Below are positions 27,866 to 36,298 of a stretch of 64,000 nt of DNA, piece after piece. The notes under the pieces are model-generated. The model saw only the letters and a list, made by a program, of their open reading frames with translations, had not been told where the DNA came from and ran no database searches. Source of the DNA: JANQGH01 sp039177555. Its GTDB lineage: Bacteria; Pseudomonadota; Alphaproteobacteria; DSM-16000; Inquilinaceae. Numbering within the stretch: the stretch's first letter is position 1; each line of letters opens with the position of its first letter. The DNA lies in NCBI GenBank assembly GCA_039177555.1, contig JBCDFV010000021.1, forward strand, positions 9,544 to 73,543, given 5' to 3'. Position numbers and translations under genes: made by a program.

Positions 27866-29260
27866 ATGAGCGACCAGGAATTCGATGTCATCGTCATCGG
27901 CAGCGGACCGGGCGGTTACGTCTGCGCCATTCGCTGCGCCCAGCTTGGCCTCAAGACCGCCTGCGTGGAGGAGCGCGAGACCCTGGGTGGCACCTGTCTC
28001 AATGTCGGCTGCATCCCGTCGAAGGCGATGCTGCAAGCCTCGGAAAAGTTCGAGGAGGCGGTGCACGGCCTGGATAAGTTCGGCGTCCAGACCGGCGACG
28101 TGGCCTTGGATCTGAAGGGCTTCATGGCCCACAAGGACAGCGTCGTGGCCGACAATGTCAAGGGCGTGGAGTTCCTGTTCAAGAAGAACAAGATCGCCTG
28201 GCTGAAGGGAAGGGGCAAGATCACGGCCAAGGGCGAAGTCACGGTGGGCGACACGGCCTACAAGGCCAAGCACATCATCATCGCCACCGGCTCGGACTCC
28301 ATGCCGCTGCCTGGTGTCGAGGTGGACGAAAAGCGCATCGTCACCTCGACGGGCGCCCTGGACCTGGCCGAGGTGCCGAAGACCATGGTCGTAATCGGCG
28401 GCGGCTATATCGGCCTTGAGATGGGCTCGGTCTGGCAGCGGCTGGGCGCCAAGGTGACGGTTGTCGAGTTTCTCGACCGGATCACGCCGGGCATGGATGG
28501 CGAGGTCTCCAAGCAGATGCTGCGCATCCTGAAGCGGCAGGGCATCGACTTCAAACTCGGCACCAAGGTGACGGGCGCCACGGTCGGCAAATCCGGCGTC
28601 ACGCTGACGCTTGAGCCGGCGCAGGGCGGCGACACCGAGACGATGGAGGCCGACATCGTGCTGCTGTCGATCGGCCGCAAGCCGCACACGGAAGGGCTGG
28701 GGCTGGAAGACGTCGGCGTGAAGGTCGACGATCGCGGCCGGGTCGAGATCGACGACCAGTTCCGCACCAATGTCGAGGGCATCTACGCCATCGGCGATGT
28801 GGTGCGCGGCGCCATGCTGGCCCACAAGGCGGAAGAAGAGGGCGTCGCCATCGCCGAGCTGCTGGCGGGCCAGGCGGGACACGTGAATTACGGCGCCATT
28901 CCCGGCGTCGTCTACACCTTCCCGGAGGTGGCCTCCGTCGGCAAGACGGAGGAACAGTTGAAGGAAGAAGGCGTCGATTACCGCGTCGGCAAGTTCCCGT
29001 TTTCCGCCAACGGGCGCGCACGGGCCATGAATGCCACCGACGGTTTCGTGAAGATCCTGGCCGATGCCAAGACCGATCGCGTGCTCGGTGTGCATATCAT
29101 CGGCGCCGAGGCGGGCACTATAATCGCCGAGTGCGGCATGGCGATGGAGTTCTCCGCCTCGTCGGAGGACATCGCCCGCACCTGCCACGCCCACCCGACC
29201 TTGAACGAGGCGGTGAAGGAGGCGGCGTTGGCCGTGGACAAGCGGCCGATCCATATCTGA
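27866..29260 (+). CDS. lpd: Dihydrolipoyl dehydrogenase
   Basis: This 464-residue flavoprotein (E3) reoxidises the dihydrolipoyl groups of 2-oxoacid dehydrogenase complexes with NAD. It has the FAD motif 'DVIVIGSGPGGYVCAIRCAQ', the redox-active disulfide Cys44/Cys49 in 'GGTCLNVGCIPSKAML', and the NAD motif 'MVVIGGGYIGLEMGSVW'. 'GIYAIGDVVRGAMLAHKAEEEG' and the C-terminal 'CHAHPTLNEAVKEAAL' with the His-Glu catalytic pair complete it. The ATG at 27866 is chosen from the family start. In related genomes lpd follows sucB directly; here four elements intervene. Confidence 0.97.
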   Translation: MSDQEFDVIVIGSGPGGYVCAIRCAQLGLKTACVEERETLGGTCLNVGCIPSKAMLQASEKFEEAVHGLDKFGVQTGDVALDLKGFMAHKDSVVADNVKGVEFLFKKNKIAWLKGRGKITAKGEVTVGDTAYKAKHIIIATGSDSMPLPGVEVDEKRIVTSTGALDLAEVPKTMVVIGGGYIGLEMGSVWQRLGAKVTVVEFLDRITPGMDGEVSKQMLRILKRQGIDFKLGTKVTGATVGKSGVTLTLEPAQGGDTETMEADIVLLSIGRKPHTEGLGLEDVGVKVDDRGRVEIDDQFRTNVEGIYAIGDVVRGAMLAHKAEEEGVAIAELLAGQAGHVNYGAIPGVVYTFPEVASVGKTEEQLKEEGVDYRVGKFPFSANGRARAMNATDGFVKILADAKTDRVLGVHIIGAEAGTIIAECGMAMEFSASSEDIARTCHAHPTLNEAVKEAALAVDKRPIHI

Positions 29261-29264
29261 TCTC

Positions 29265-29741
29265 GTGGCCAGCCAGGCGCCGGACGACCTGATCTTTCGG
29301 CAAGCCGAACGGGCGGACGTTCCTGAGATCGTCGCGCTGCTGGCGGACGACATGCTCGGCGTCGATCGCGAGGTCGCCGGTGATGACCTGGAAGACGCCT
29401 ACTGGACGGCGTTCGACGCCATCGAACGGATGGAGGGTGCCGAGCAGTGGGTCGTCGAACGCGACGGCCGCATGATCGGCTGCTTCCAGCTCTATTTCCT
29501 GCCCGGGCTCAGCCTGCGCGGCGGCCTGAGGGCCCAGATCGAGGCGGTCAGGGTCGTGGCCGATCTGCGCGGCCAAGGGCTGGGCGCCCAGATCTTCCGC
29601 TGGGCCATCGGGCGGGCGCGGGACAGAGGCTGCATTCTGGTCCAACTCGCCACGAACAAGCAGCGGCATGACGCGCAGCGCTTCTATGAGCGGCTGGGGT
29701 TCAAGGCGACCCATGAGGGCATGAAGCTGACGCTGGTTTAG
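29265..29741 (+). CDS. GNAT-family N-acetyltransferase
   Basis: The 158-residue product starts with GTG 4 bases after lpd. It has the GNAT fold signatures 'FRQAERADVPEIVALLADD' at the N-terminus, 'ERDGRMIGCFQLYFLPG' (beta 4), 'IEAVRVVADLRGQGLGAQIFRWAIGRARDRGC' (acetyl-CoA pyrophosphate loop RGQGLG) and 'AQRFYERLGFKATHEGMKL'. The substrate is unknown. It resembles YhbS/PhnO-like small-molecule acetyltransferases. Spacing suggests co-transcription with lpd. Confidence 0.9.
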   Translation: MASQAPDDLIFRQAERADVPEIVALLADDMLGVDREVAGDDLEDAYWTAFDAIERMEGAEQWVVERDGRMIGCFQLYFLPGLSLRGGLRAQIEAVRVVADLRGQGLGAQIFRWAIGRARDRGCILVQLATNKQRHDAQRFYERLGFKATHEGMKLTLV

Positions 29742-29799
29742 AGGGCTGGACGAGGGCAGGACTGTTCCCGACTTCGGCGTGCGTTCGTGGCCCATCAGC

Positions 29800-31551
29800 C
29801 TATGCCGACAGCGTCGTGATCGCCTGATGTTGCGACAGAAACACCTGGCCGGTCAGGTTTGACAGAAAGTCGGCGCGGCGCAGCCGGTCCATCACAGGCC
29901 CCTTCACCTCCGACAGGTGAAAGGTGACGCCCATGTCGTGTAGGCGCCGGTTGATCTCCTGCAGGCTCTTCAGCGCGCTTGAATCGATCTCGTTGATCGC
30001 CGGGCACATCAGGATGAGATGGTCCAGGTCCGGCTGGTTGGCGACCAGCGCGTAGATGCAATCCTCAAGGAACCTGGCGTTGGCGAAATAAAGGCTCTCG
30101 TCGACCCGCACGCTCAGAATGCGCGGATCGGTTTCCACACGGTGCCGCAGGACGTTGCGAAAGTGCTCGGTGCCGGGCACGCGGCCGACGATGGCGATAT
30201 GCGGCCGGCTGGTGCGGAAGAGGTAGAGCGCGATCGAGATCAGCATGCCGGCCGCCACCCCGGGTTCCACGCCGAAGCCGAGCGTTACCAGGATGGTGAC
30301 CGCCACGGCGGCGAAGTCGGCCTTTGAATAGCGCCAGGTGCGTTTCAGCACCGAGAAGTCGACCAGCGTCAGCACGGCGACGATGATGGTCGCGGCCAGC
30401 GTCGCCTGCGGCAGGAAGAACAACAGCGGGGTCAAGACTAAGGTGGCGATCGCGATACCGACCGCGGTGTAGGCACCCGCCGCCGGCGTTCGTGCGCCGG
30501 CATCGAAGTTGACCACGGATCGGGCGAAGCCACCGGTCACCGGATAGCCACCGGAGAAGGAAGCGGCGATGTTGGCGCCGCCAAGCCCGATCAGTTCCTG
30601 ATCCGGATCGATGCGCTGGCGCCGTTTGGCGGCCAGGGTCTGACCCACGGAAACCGATTCCACGAAACCGATGACGCTGATCAGGATCGCCGGCCCCGCC
30701 AGTTGGCTCCAAAGCGCCATGTCCAGGCTGGGCAGGGTGAAGGGCGGCAGGCCAGGCGGCACGTCGCCGACCAGCGCCACGCCACGGTCGGCCAAGTCGA
30801 AGCCCCAGGCGATCAGGATGGTGATCGCGACGGCCACGACCGGGCCGGCCTTGGCCAGGGCGTCGGCCAGGCGCGGTCCCATGCCTAGCGCCATCAGGGA
30901 CGGCTTCATGCGGCTGCGTACCCACAGCAGGAAGGCCAGGACGCCGAGGCCGATTGCCAGCGTGATCAGGTTCGTCTCCAAAATGCCGCCCGCGAGAGAC
31001 AGGCCAATCTCGTAAAGCGTGCCGCCGGATGCAGGGATGCCCAGCAGATGCTTGATCTGGCTGGCGGCGATCAACAGGCCCGAGGCCGTGATGAAGCCGG
31101 TGACCACGGGATAGCTGAGGAAGTTGGCGATGAAACCCAGGCGCAGAATGCCCAGACCCAGCAGGAAAAGGCCGGACAGAAAGGCCAAGAGACCGGCCGC
31201 GACGATGAAGCCGGCGGTGCCCTCGGCGGCCACGGCACCGGCCGCCGTCGCCGTCATCAGCGAGACCACTGCAACGGGCCCGACGGCGAGCGCCCGGCTG
31301 GTGCCGAAGATGGCATAGACCACCAGGGGCAGGATCGAGGCGTACAGACCCATCTCCGGCGGCAGGCCGGCCAGCAGGGCGTAGGCCAGCGATTGGGGGA
31401 TCAGCATGATCGTCACGATCACGGCGGCCAAAAGATCGCTGCCGAGGGTGTGACGCGAATAGGTCCGCGACCAGTCCAGAATGGGCAGGTAGCGCGCGAG
31501 CTTTCGCCCACCCGCCGGTGCCGAGGCGGGTCGCATTTGTGACTGGGTCAC
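29800..31551 (-). CDS. SulP-family anion transporter with STAS domain
   Basis: This 583-residue transporter starts with 'ARYLPILDWSRTYSRHTLGSDLLAAVIVTIMLIPQSLAYALLAGLPPEMGLY'-type SulP sequence (quoted in part: IMLIPQSLAYALLAGLPPEMGLY is the family signature region). About 10-14 membrane helices run to residue 430. A cytoplasmic STAS domain fills the last 130 residues ('ILSVRVDESLYFANARFLED', 'CPAINEIDSSALKSLQEINRRL'). SulP proteins move sulfate, bicarbonate or other anions. The position downstream of SQR and persulfide dioxygenase genes (84 bases after SQR) suggests sulfate or sulfite movement, which is inference. Confidence 0.92.
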   Translation of the reverse strand: MTQSQMRPASAPAGGRKLARYLPILDWSRTYSRHTLGSDLLAAVIVTIMLIPQSLAYALLAGLPPEMGLYASILPLVVYAIFGTSRALAVGPVAVVSLMTATAAGAVAAEGTAGFIVAAGLLAFLSGLFLLGLGILRLGFIANFLSYPVVTGFITASGLLIAASQIKHLLGIPASGGTLYEIGLSLAGGILETNLITLAIGLGVLAFLLWVRSRMKPSLMALGMGPRLADALAKAGPVVAVAITILIAWGFDLADRGVALVGDVPPGLPPFTLPSLDMALWSQLAGPAILISVIGFVESVSVGQTLAAKRRQRIDPDQELIGLGGANIAASFSGGYPVTGGFARSVVNFDAGARTPAAGAYTAVGIAIATLVLTPLLFFLPQATLAATIIVAVLTLVDFSVLKRTWRYSKADFAAVAVTILVTLGFGVEPGVAAGMLISIALYLFRTSRPHIAIVGRVPGTEHFRNVLRHRVETDPRILSVRVDESLYFANARFLEDCIYALVANQPDLDHLILMCPAINEIDSSALKSLQEINRRLHDMGVTFHLSEVKGPVMDRLRRADFLSNLTGQVFLSQHQAITTLSA

Positions 31552-31634
31552 GATTTATTCCACAAGACGCGGTCGCCGTTGGGACGGCCGCACGCGGCGC
31601 CAACTTGGCGCCGGCTAGGACGGGGTCGAAACGA

Positions 31635-33296
31635 TCAAGTCACCTTCTCGGGCTTGGCCATGTATTCGCGGCCCTTCAGCATCGCGCGCCAATAGACCGG
31701 CGGCAGGATGCGCTCCTTCAGATACCAGGCCATCCGGCTCGGCCTGGTGCCGTCGATCAACCAGCTTGGGAAGGTCGGCAACAGCTTGCCGCCATAGCCG
31801 AACTCGGCCAGGACGATCTTGCCCCGCTCCACCGTCAACGGGCACGAGCCATAGCCGTCATAGGCGACGTCGATGCTGCGCTTGCCCATGTCATGCAGCA
31901 CGTTTTCCGCCACCACGGGGGCCTGTTTGCGCGCGGCCGCCGCCGTCTTGGCGTTCGGCATGCCGCCCACATCGCCAAGCGCGTAGATGTTGTCGTAGCG
32001 CGTGTGCCGCAGCGTTTGGGGGTCGACATCGGCCCAGCCCGCCGCGTCGGCCAACGGGCTGACGCGGATGAAGTCCGGCGCCTCTTGCGGCGGGCAGACA
32101 TGGATCATGTCGAAACGGGTTTCGACCGTCTCCGTATTGCCGTCCGCGTCCGTCTTGGTGAACCAGGCCGTTTTCGCCGGCCCGTCAATCCGCACGAGGT
32201 TGTGGTTGAAGTTCAGGCCGATGTCGTAGCGCTTCACATACTCCATCAACGCCGGGACGTAGGCATCGACGCCGAACAGGACGCCGCCGGCGTTGTAGAA
32301 GCCGATATCGATGTCCTTCAGGTGGCCGGCGCGGCGCCAGTGATCGGCCGACAGATACATGGCCTTTTGCGGCGCGCCGGCGCATTTGATCGGCATGGGC
32401 GGCTGGGTGAAGATCGCCTTGCCCTGCCTCAGGCCGTTCACCAGCTTCCAGGTATAGGGCGCCAGGTCGTAGCGATAGTTGGAGGTGACGCCGTTCTGGC
32501 CCAGCGTTTCGGCCAGGCCCTCGACGCCGTTCCAGTTTAGCTTCAAGCCAGGCGCCACGATCAGCCGCTTGTAGGTCACGATCTGGGTGCTCTCCAGGAC
32601 CACGGCGTTGTTCTCCGGCTCGAACGCCACCACGGCCGCTTTGATCCATTTCGCACCTTCCGGCAGGATCGCGGCGATGTTGCGCCGGGTCGTCTCGGGA
32701 TCGAACACGCCGCCGCCGACCAGGGTCCAGCCGGGTTGGTAATAGTGGATGTCGGACGGTTCGATGATCGCGATGTCGAGGGTGCGGTCGCGGTGCAACA
32801 GGCTTGCCGCCACGGAAATACCGGCCGCGCCGCCGCCGATGACGACGATGTCGTGGCTGGTCGGTGCCGTTTCGGCCTTGTCGGCACCCGCGATGCGGCG
32901 CACGGCGCTGGACATGTCGTACCCGGCGTCGCGTGCCTTCATCAAGATCTCCGGCACCGGCATCCGCCCCGCCTGCGACAGCGCCCAGAGCGTGGTGGAC
33001 CGGTTGCCCGACCGGCAATAGGCGAAGACCGGCTTGGGCAGTTCGGCCATCGCCGCGTCGAAGGCGGCGACATGCTCGTCCGTCACCGTGCCGGCGACGA
33101 TCGGCAGATACTGGGCCGTTAGGCCGTGCGCGGCGGCAGCGTCCGCAATCTCGCGATATGTCGGCTGGTCCGGGCCTTCCCCGTCCGGGCGGTTGTCGAT
33201 GACCGAGCGGAAGCCGGCCGCCGCCAGGGCCGCCATGTCGGACGGCATAAGCTGCGGTCCGACGGCGAGGTCCGGCGTTATCGTCTTCACGTCCAT
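31635..33296 (-). CDS. DUF442 sulfurtransferase/phosphatase-like domain fused to type II sulfide:quinone oxidoreductase
   Basis: This 553-residue fusion has two parts. Residues 1-135 are a DUF442 (TIGR01244) domain with the P-loop-like 'FAYCRSGNRSTTLWALSQ' and Cys94. Residues 148-553 are a flavin-dependent SQR: 'HDIVVIGGGAAGISVAASLL' binds FAD, 'PMPIKCAGAPQKAMYLS' holds Cys305 and 'GYGSCPLTVERGK' holds Cys485. These two cysteine contexts match the mitochondrial SQOR type, which oxidises H2S and passes the sulfane sulfur to an acceptor while reducing ubiquinone. The ATG at 33296 has GAAGGGA upstream. It lies 20 bases after the persulfide dioxygenase gene in a five-gene operon. Confidence 0.9.
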   Translation of the reverse strand: MDVKTITPDLAVGPQLMPSDMAALAAAGFRSVIDNRPDGEGPDQPTYREIADAAAAHGLTAQYLPIVAGTVTDEHVAAFDAAMAELPKPVFAYCRSGNRSTTLWALSQAGRMPVPEILMKARDAGYDMSSAVRRIAGADKAETAPTSHDIVVIGGGAAGISVAASLLHRDRTLDIAIIEPSDIHYYQPGWTLVGGGVFDPETTRRNIAAILPEGAKWIKAAVVAFEPENNAVVLESTQIVTYKRLIVAPGLKLNWNGVEGLAETLGQNGVTSNYRYDLAPYTWKLVNGLRQGKAIFTQPPMPIKCAGAPQKAMYLSADHWRRAGHLKDIDIGFYNAGGVLFGVDAYVPALMEYVKRYDIGLNFNHNLVRIDGPAKTAWFTKTDADGNTETVETRFDMIHVCPPQEAPDFIRVSPLADAAGWADVDPQTLRHTRYDNIYALGDVGGMPNAKTAAAARKQAPVVAENVLHDMGKRSIDVAYDGYGSCPLTVERGKIVLAEFGYGGKLLPTFPSWLIDGTRPSRMAWYLKERILPPVYWRAMLKGREYMAKPEKVT

Positions 33297-33316
33297 GGCC
33301 GTTTGTCCCTTCGCCC

Positions 33317-34204
33317 TTAAAGCTGGTCGACCGGCACCTTCAGGTATCGGGCGCCGTTGTCGTCCGGCGGCGGCAGATGGCCGGCGCGCATGTTCACCTG
33401 GATCGACGGGATGATCAGCTTGGGCATGTCCAAGGTTGCGTCCCGCTCGGTGCGCATGGCGACGAATTCGTCCTCGGTGACGCCGTTGCGCACATGGATG
33501 TTGTTTTCGCGTTCCTCGGCGACCGTCGTCTCCCAACGGATGTCGCGGCCGTTCGGCCCGTAATCATGGCAGATGAACAGGCGCATCTCGTCCGGCAGGG
33601 CCAGGATGGCCTTGATCGAGCGATAGAGTTCGCGCGCGTCGCCGCCCGGGAAATCGGCCCGCGCGGTGCCGCCATCGGGCATGAACAGGGTGTCGCCGAC
33701 AAAGGCGGCATCTCCCATCACATGGGTCATGCAGGCCGGCGTATGGCCGGGCGTGTGCATGGCAAAGGCGGTTATGCCGCCGACCGTGTAGGTGTCGCCG
33801 TCCTTGAACAGCCGGTCGAACTGCGACCCGTCGCGCTGAAACTCAGTACCTTCGTTGAAGATCTTGCCGAAGGTTTCCTGCACGACCGAGATGCCCGTGC
33901 CGATGCCAAGCTTGCCGCCCAGCCGTTCCTGGATGTAGGGCGCGGCCGACAGATGGTCGGCGTGGACGTGGGTCTCGATCAGCCATTCCAGCGTCAGGCC
34001 CCGGCTGGTGATGTGATCGATGATCTGGTCGGCGTGTTCGTAATGGATGCGGCCGGCCGCGTAATCGATATCCATCACCGAATCGATCACCGCGCAGGCG
34101 GTCGAGGCCGGGTCCTTGACCACATAGGTGATCGTATTGGTGGCCTCATCGAAAAAGCCGGTCACCTCCGGTTTCACGGACGTGTCGACGGGATAGTGCG
34201 TCAT
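33317..34204 (-). CDS. blh: Persulfide dioxygenase-like MBL-fold hydrolase (ETHE1/Blh type)
   Basis: This 295-residue metallo-beta-lactamase-fold protein has the metal motif 'ETHVHADHLSAAPYIQ' (His79, His81, Asp83, His84), then 'HTPGHTPACMTHVMGDAAFVGDTLF' and 'FICHDYGPNGRDIRWETTVAEE'. The last motif and the length match the Blh/ETHE1 branch, mono-iron enzymes that oxidise glutathione persulfide to sulfite. The start 'MTHYPVDTSVKPEVTGFFDE' is also typical of Blh. It is encoded between the YeeE pair and the SQR fusion, which supports a sulfide detoxification role. Confidence 0.9.
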   Translation of the reverse strand: MTHYPVDTSVKPEVTGFFDEATNTITYVVKDPASTACAVIDSVMDIDYAAGRIHYEHADQIIDHITSRGLTLEWLIETHVHADHLSAAPYIQERLGGKLGIGTGISVVQETFGKIFNEGTEFQRDGSQFDRLFKDGDTYTVGGITAFAMHTPGHTPACMTHVMGDAAFVGDTLFMPDGGTARADFPGGDARELYRSIKAILALPDEMRLFICHDYGPNGRDIRWETTVAEERENNIHVRNGVTEDEFVAMRTERDATLDMPKLIIPSIQVNMRAGHLPPPDDNGARYLKVPVDQL

Positions 34205-34229
34205 TTCGCAACTCCGTTTGGTAGCGGGC

Positions 34230-34670
34230 TCAAGATTGCGCCGATCGGGGGGTCAGCAGGCCGGCGGGCGCCTGGCGCGCCAGCCACATGCCGATCAGCA
34301 TGGCGGGAACGAAGATCATCGTTCCGCTGGCGCCCAGCGGTATGGCGGTCAGGGCCGGCCCGGGGCAGAAGCCGCCAAGGCCCCAGCCGACGCCGAACAC
34401 GGCCGCGCCGGACAGCAGGCGCGGGTCCAGATCGGTCTTGGCCGGCAATTCGAAGCGGGCGTCGATCAAGGGCGTGCCCCGTGCCCAAACCAGTCGATAG
34501 CCGATCACGGTGACCAGCACCGCGCCGCCCATGACGAAAGCCAGGCTGGGGTCCCAGGTGCCGAACAGATCAAGGAAATTCAGAACCTTGGCCGGGTTCG
34601 ACATGCCCGAGATGACGAGGCCGAGGCCGAAGACCAGGCCAGCGACGAGGCCGAGGATGATGCGTGCCAT
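34230..34670 (-). CDS. YeeE/YedE-family (DUF6691, PmpB-like) membrane protein
   Basis: This 146-residue protein with four hydrophobic helices begins 'MARIILGLVAGLVFGLGLVISGMSNPAKVLNFLDL', quoted in part as GLVISGMSNPAKVLNFLD, which is the DUF6691 signature. A second half holds 'GVGWGLGGFCPGPALTAI' with a conserved Cys-Pro. In thiosulfate transporters of the YeeE/TsuA family such Gly-Cys motifs line the substrate path. It is encoded 5 bases after its partner, and the two halves probably assemble into one transporter for a reduced sulfur species. Confidence 0.9.
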   Translation of the reverse strand: MARIILGLVAGLVFGLGLVISGMSNPAKVLNFLDLFGTWDPSLAFVMGGAVLVTVIGYRLVWARGTPLIDARFELPAKTDLDPRLLSGAAVFGVGWGLGGFCPGPALTAIPLGASGTMIFVPAMLIGMWLARQAPAGLLTPRSAQS

Positions 34671-34675
34671 CGTTG

Positions 34676-35101
34676 TCAGCCCCCCAACCCGTGGCGAACC
34701 AGAAAGACGGTCACGAAGGCGACCACCATGAAGACCACCGTGGCGATCAGCGAGCGCACCGAGAGGCGGGACAGGCCGCAGACGCCGTGGCCGCTGGTGC
34801 AGCCACCACCGAACACCGACCCGAAACCGACCAGCAGGCCCGCCAGCCCCATCAAGACCAGATCGCCCGAAACGGTCTGTTCGATCGGCTGTTCGCTGAC
34901 CTGCTGATAGACTATCGGTGCGGCGATCAGGCCGACGACGAAAGCCAGGCGCCAGCCATAATCCTCCGCCACCGGCGGCAGCAGCCGGCTGGCGATGCCG
35001 CTGATGCCGGCGATGCGGCCCATGAACAGCATCAGCATGACCGCCGAAAGGCCGATCATCGCGCCGCCGATCGCCGACGCAACCGGGGTGAACTCCGTCA
35101 T
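34676..35101 (-). CDS. YeeE/YedE-family (PmpA-like) membrane protein
   Basis: The 141-residue product starts 'MTEFTPVASAIGGAMIGLSA' and has 'MGRIAGISGIASRLL' and 'GFGSVFGGGCTSGHGVCGLSRLS', the classic YeeE/YedE motif with two cysteines. Four membrane helices are visible. In Agrobacterium and Xylella, PmpA and PmpB are encoded with Blh in the BigR sulfide-detoxification operon. No BigR repressor gene is present next to this operon. It is the first gene of the minus-strand operon, with its promoter in the 260-base gap before the BASS transporter gene. Confidence 0.9.
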   Translation of the reverse strand: MTEFTPVASAIGGAMIGLSAVMLMLFMGRIAGISGIASRLLPPVAEDYGWRLAFVVGLIAAPIVYQQVSEQPIEQTVSGDLVLMGLAGLLVGFGSVFGGGCTSGHGVCGLSRLSVRSLIATVVFMVVAFVTVFLVRHGLGG

Positions 35102-35361
35102 CTCAATCCTTCTTTCCCGGACGTGGTCGGGACATGGCCCTCAGAAAACCGGGTCGGCCTGTCCCGATCATTGATCCGGATCAGTTTTACACAATCACAT
35201 TGGAAAATAGGATGCGGCACGATGACTTGAAAGACCGAATCCGATTGCAGGCATGGATTGCGCGCCTGACGCCTCAAGTTGGTATAGTGCGGGTCATCAA
35301 GGTCTCTTCGAGCTGACCTCCTCGGTTCGCCACTCCCGTCGTCGGCTGATGCAGGGGTTGC

Positions 35362-36222
35362 ATGGGCATTGTCACGGACGGCTTTCTGCCGTTGGCGCTG
35401 GCCTTCATCATGTTTTCGCTGGGCCTTGCGCTGACGGCGCAGGACTTCGTGCGGGTTGCGCGCCAACCGCGCGACTTCTTCATCGGCGCGCTGTCGCAGG
35501 TCATTCTGCTGCCGCTTGTCGCGCTGGTCATCGTCCTGGTCTGGCCCATGCCGCCGGAGATGGCCGTCGGGGTGATGATCGTCGCTGCCGCGCCCGGTGG
35601 CGCGACGTCGAACATGCTGACGGCGCTGGCGCGCGGCGACGTGGCCCTGTCGATATCGCTGACCGCGATCATCAGCCTGGTCAGCGTGGTGACGGTGCCG
35701 ATCGTCATCGCGCTTGCCTACACACACCTGATGGGCGGGGACGCGGCGGCCGATTTCTCCGTCGTCGGCACCGCGCTGGGCATCTTCGTGATCGTTGCCG
35801 TGCCCGTCATCGCAGGCATGCTGGTCAGGCGGTTCGCGACCGGCGCGGCGGTGCGGTTCGAACCCACGGCGCGGGCGATCGCGGTCGTCCTGTTCATCCT
35901 GGTCGTGATCGCGGCGCTGATCCAGGAACGCGAGAACATCGTCTCGTATCTGGGCCAGTCGGGCCCGGTGATGCTGGCGCTGAACCTGATCATGATGCTG
36001 CTGGCCTACCTCATGGCCCGGCTGGCGCGCGCGGGTACCAAACAGCAGATCGCCATCGTCATGGAATGCGGCATGCAGAACGGCACGTTGGCGATCACCG
36101 CCGCCACGATCCTGTTCGGCGGCGGCCTGTTCGCCGTGCCGGCGGCCAGCTACAGCATGATCATGTTCGTGACCGCGTTGCTGCTGGTCTGGGTCCTGCG
36201 GCGCACGACCCGGGCCGGCTGA
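35362..36222 (+). CDS. BASS-family (bile acid:sodium symporter-like) transporter
   Basis: This 286-residue membrane protein has about 9-10 helices and BASS motifs 'AAAPGGATSNMLTALARGDVALS' (quoted in part: PGGATSNMLTALARGD) and 'ECGMQNGTLAITAATILFGG'. These line the Na+ and substrate sites of ASBT-like carriers. The bacterial substrates vary (pantothenate, organic anions, bile acids), so none is assigned. GCAGGGG lies upstream of the ATG. It is divergent from the sulfur operon and shares a 260-base promoter region with it; a LuxR-type gene follows on the same strand. Confidence 0.92.
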   Translation: MGIVTDGFLPLALAFIMFSLGLALTAQDFVRVARQPRDFFIGALSQVILLPLVALVIVLVWPMPPEMAVGVMIVAAAPGGATSNMLTALARGDVALSISLTAIISLVSVVTVPIVIALAYTHLMGGDAAADFSVVGTALGIFVIVAVPVIAGMLVRRFATGAAVRFEPTARAIAVVLFILVVIAALIQERENIVSYLGQSGPVMLALNLIMMLLAYLMARLARAGTKQQIAIVMECGMQNGTLAITAATILFGGGLFAVPAASYSMIMFVTALLLVWVLRRTTRAG

Positions 36223-36298
36223 CCCCTTGATGATAAGTGGCCGTGCGGCGGCCCATTCGCTATTTTGACGGTGGAAACGTGCGCAGGAAGGGCCCAAC

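Noticed and set aside
35134..35316. A 60-codon plus-strand frame between the sulfur operon and the BASS gene
   Set aside because: No ribosome binding site, composition like non-coding, lies in the expected divergent promoter region.
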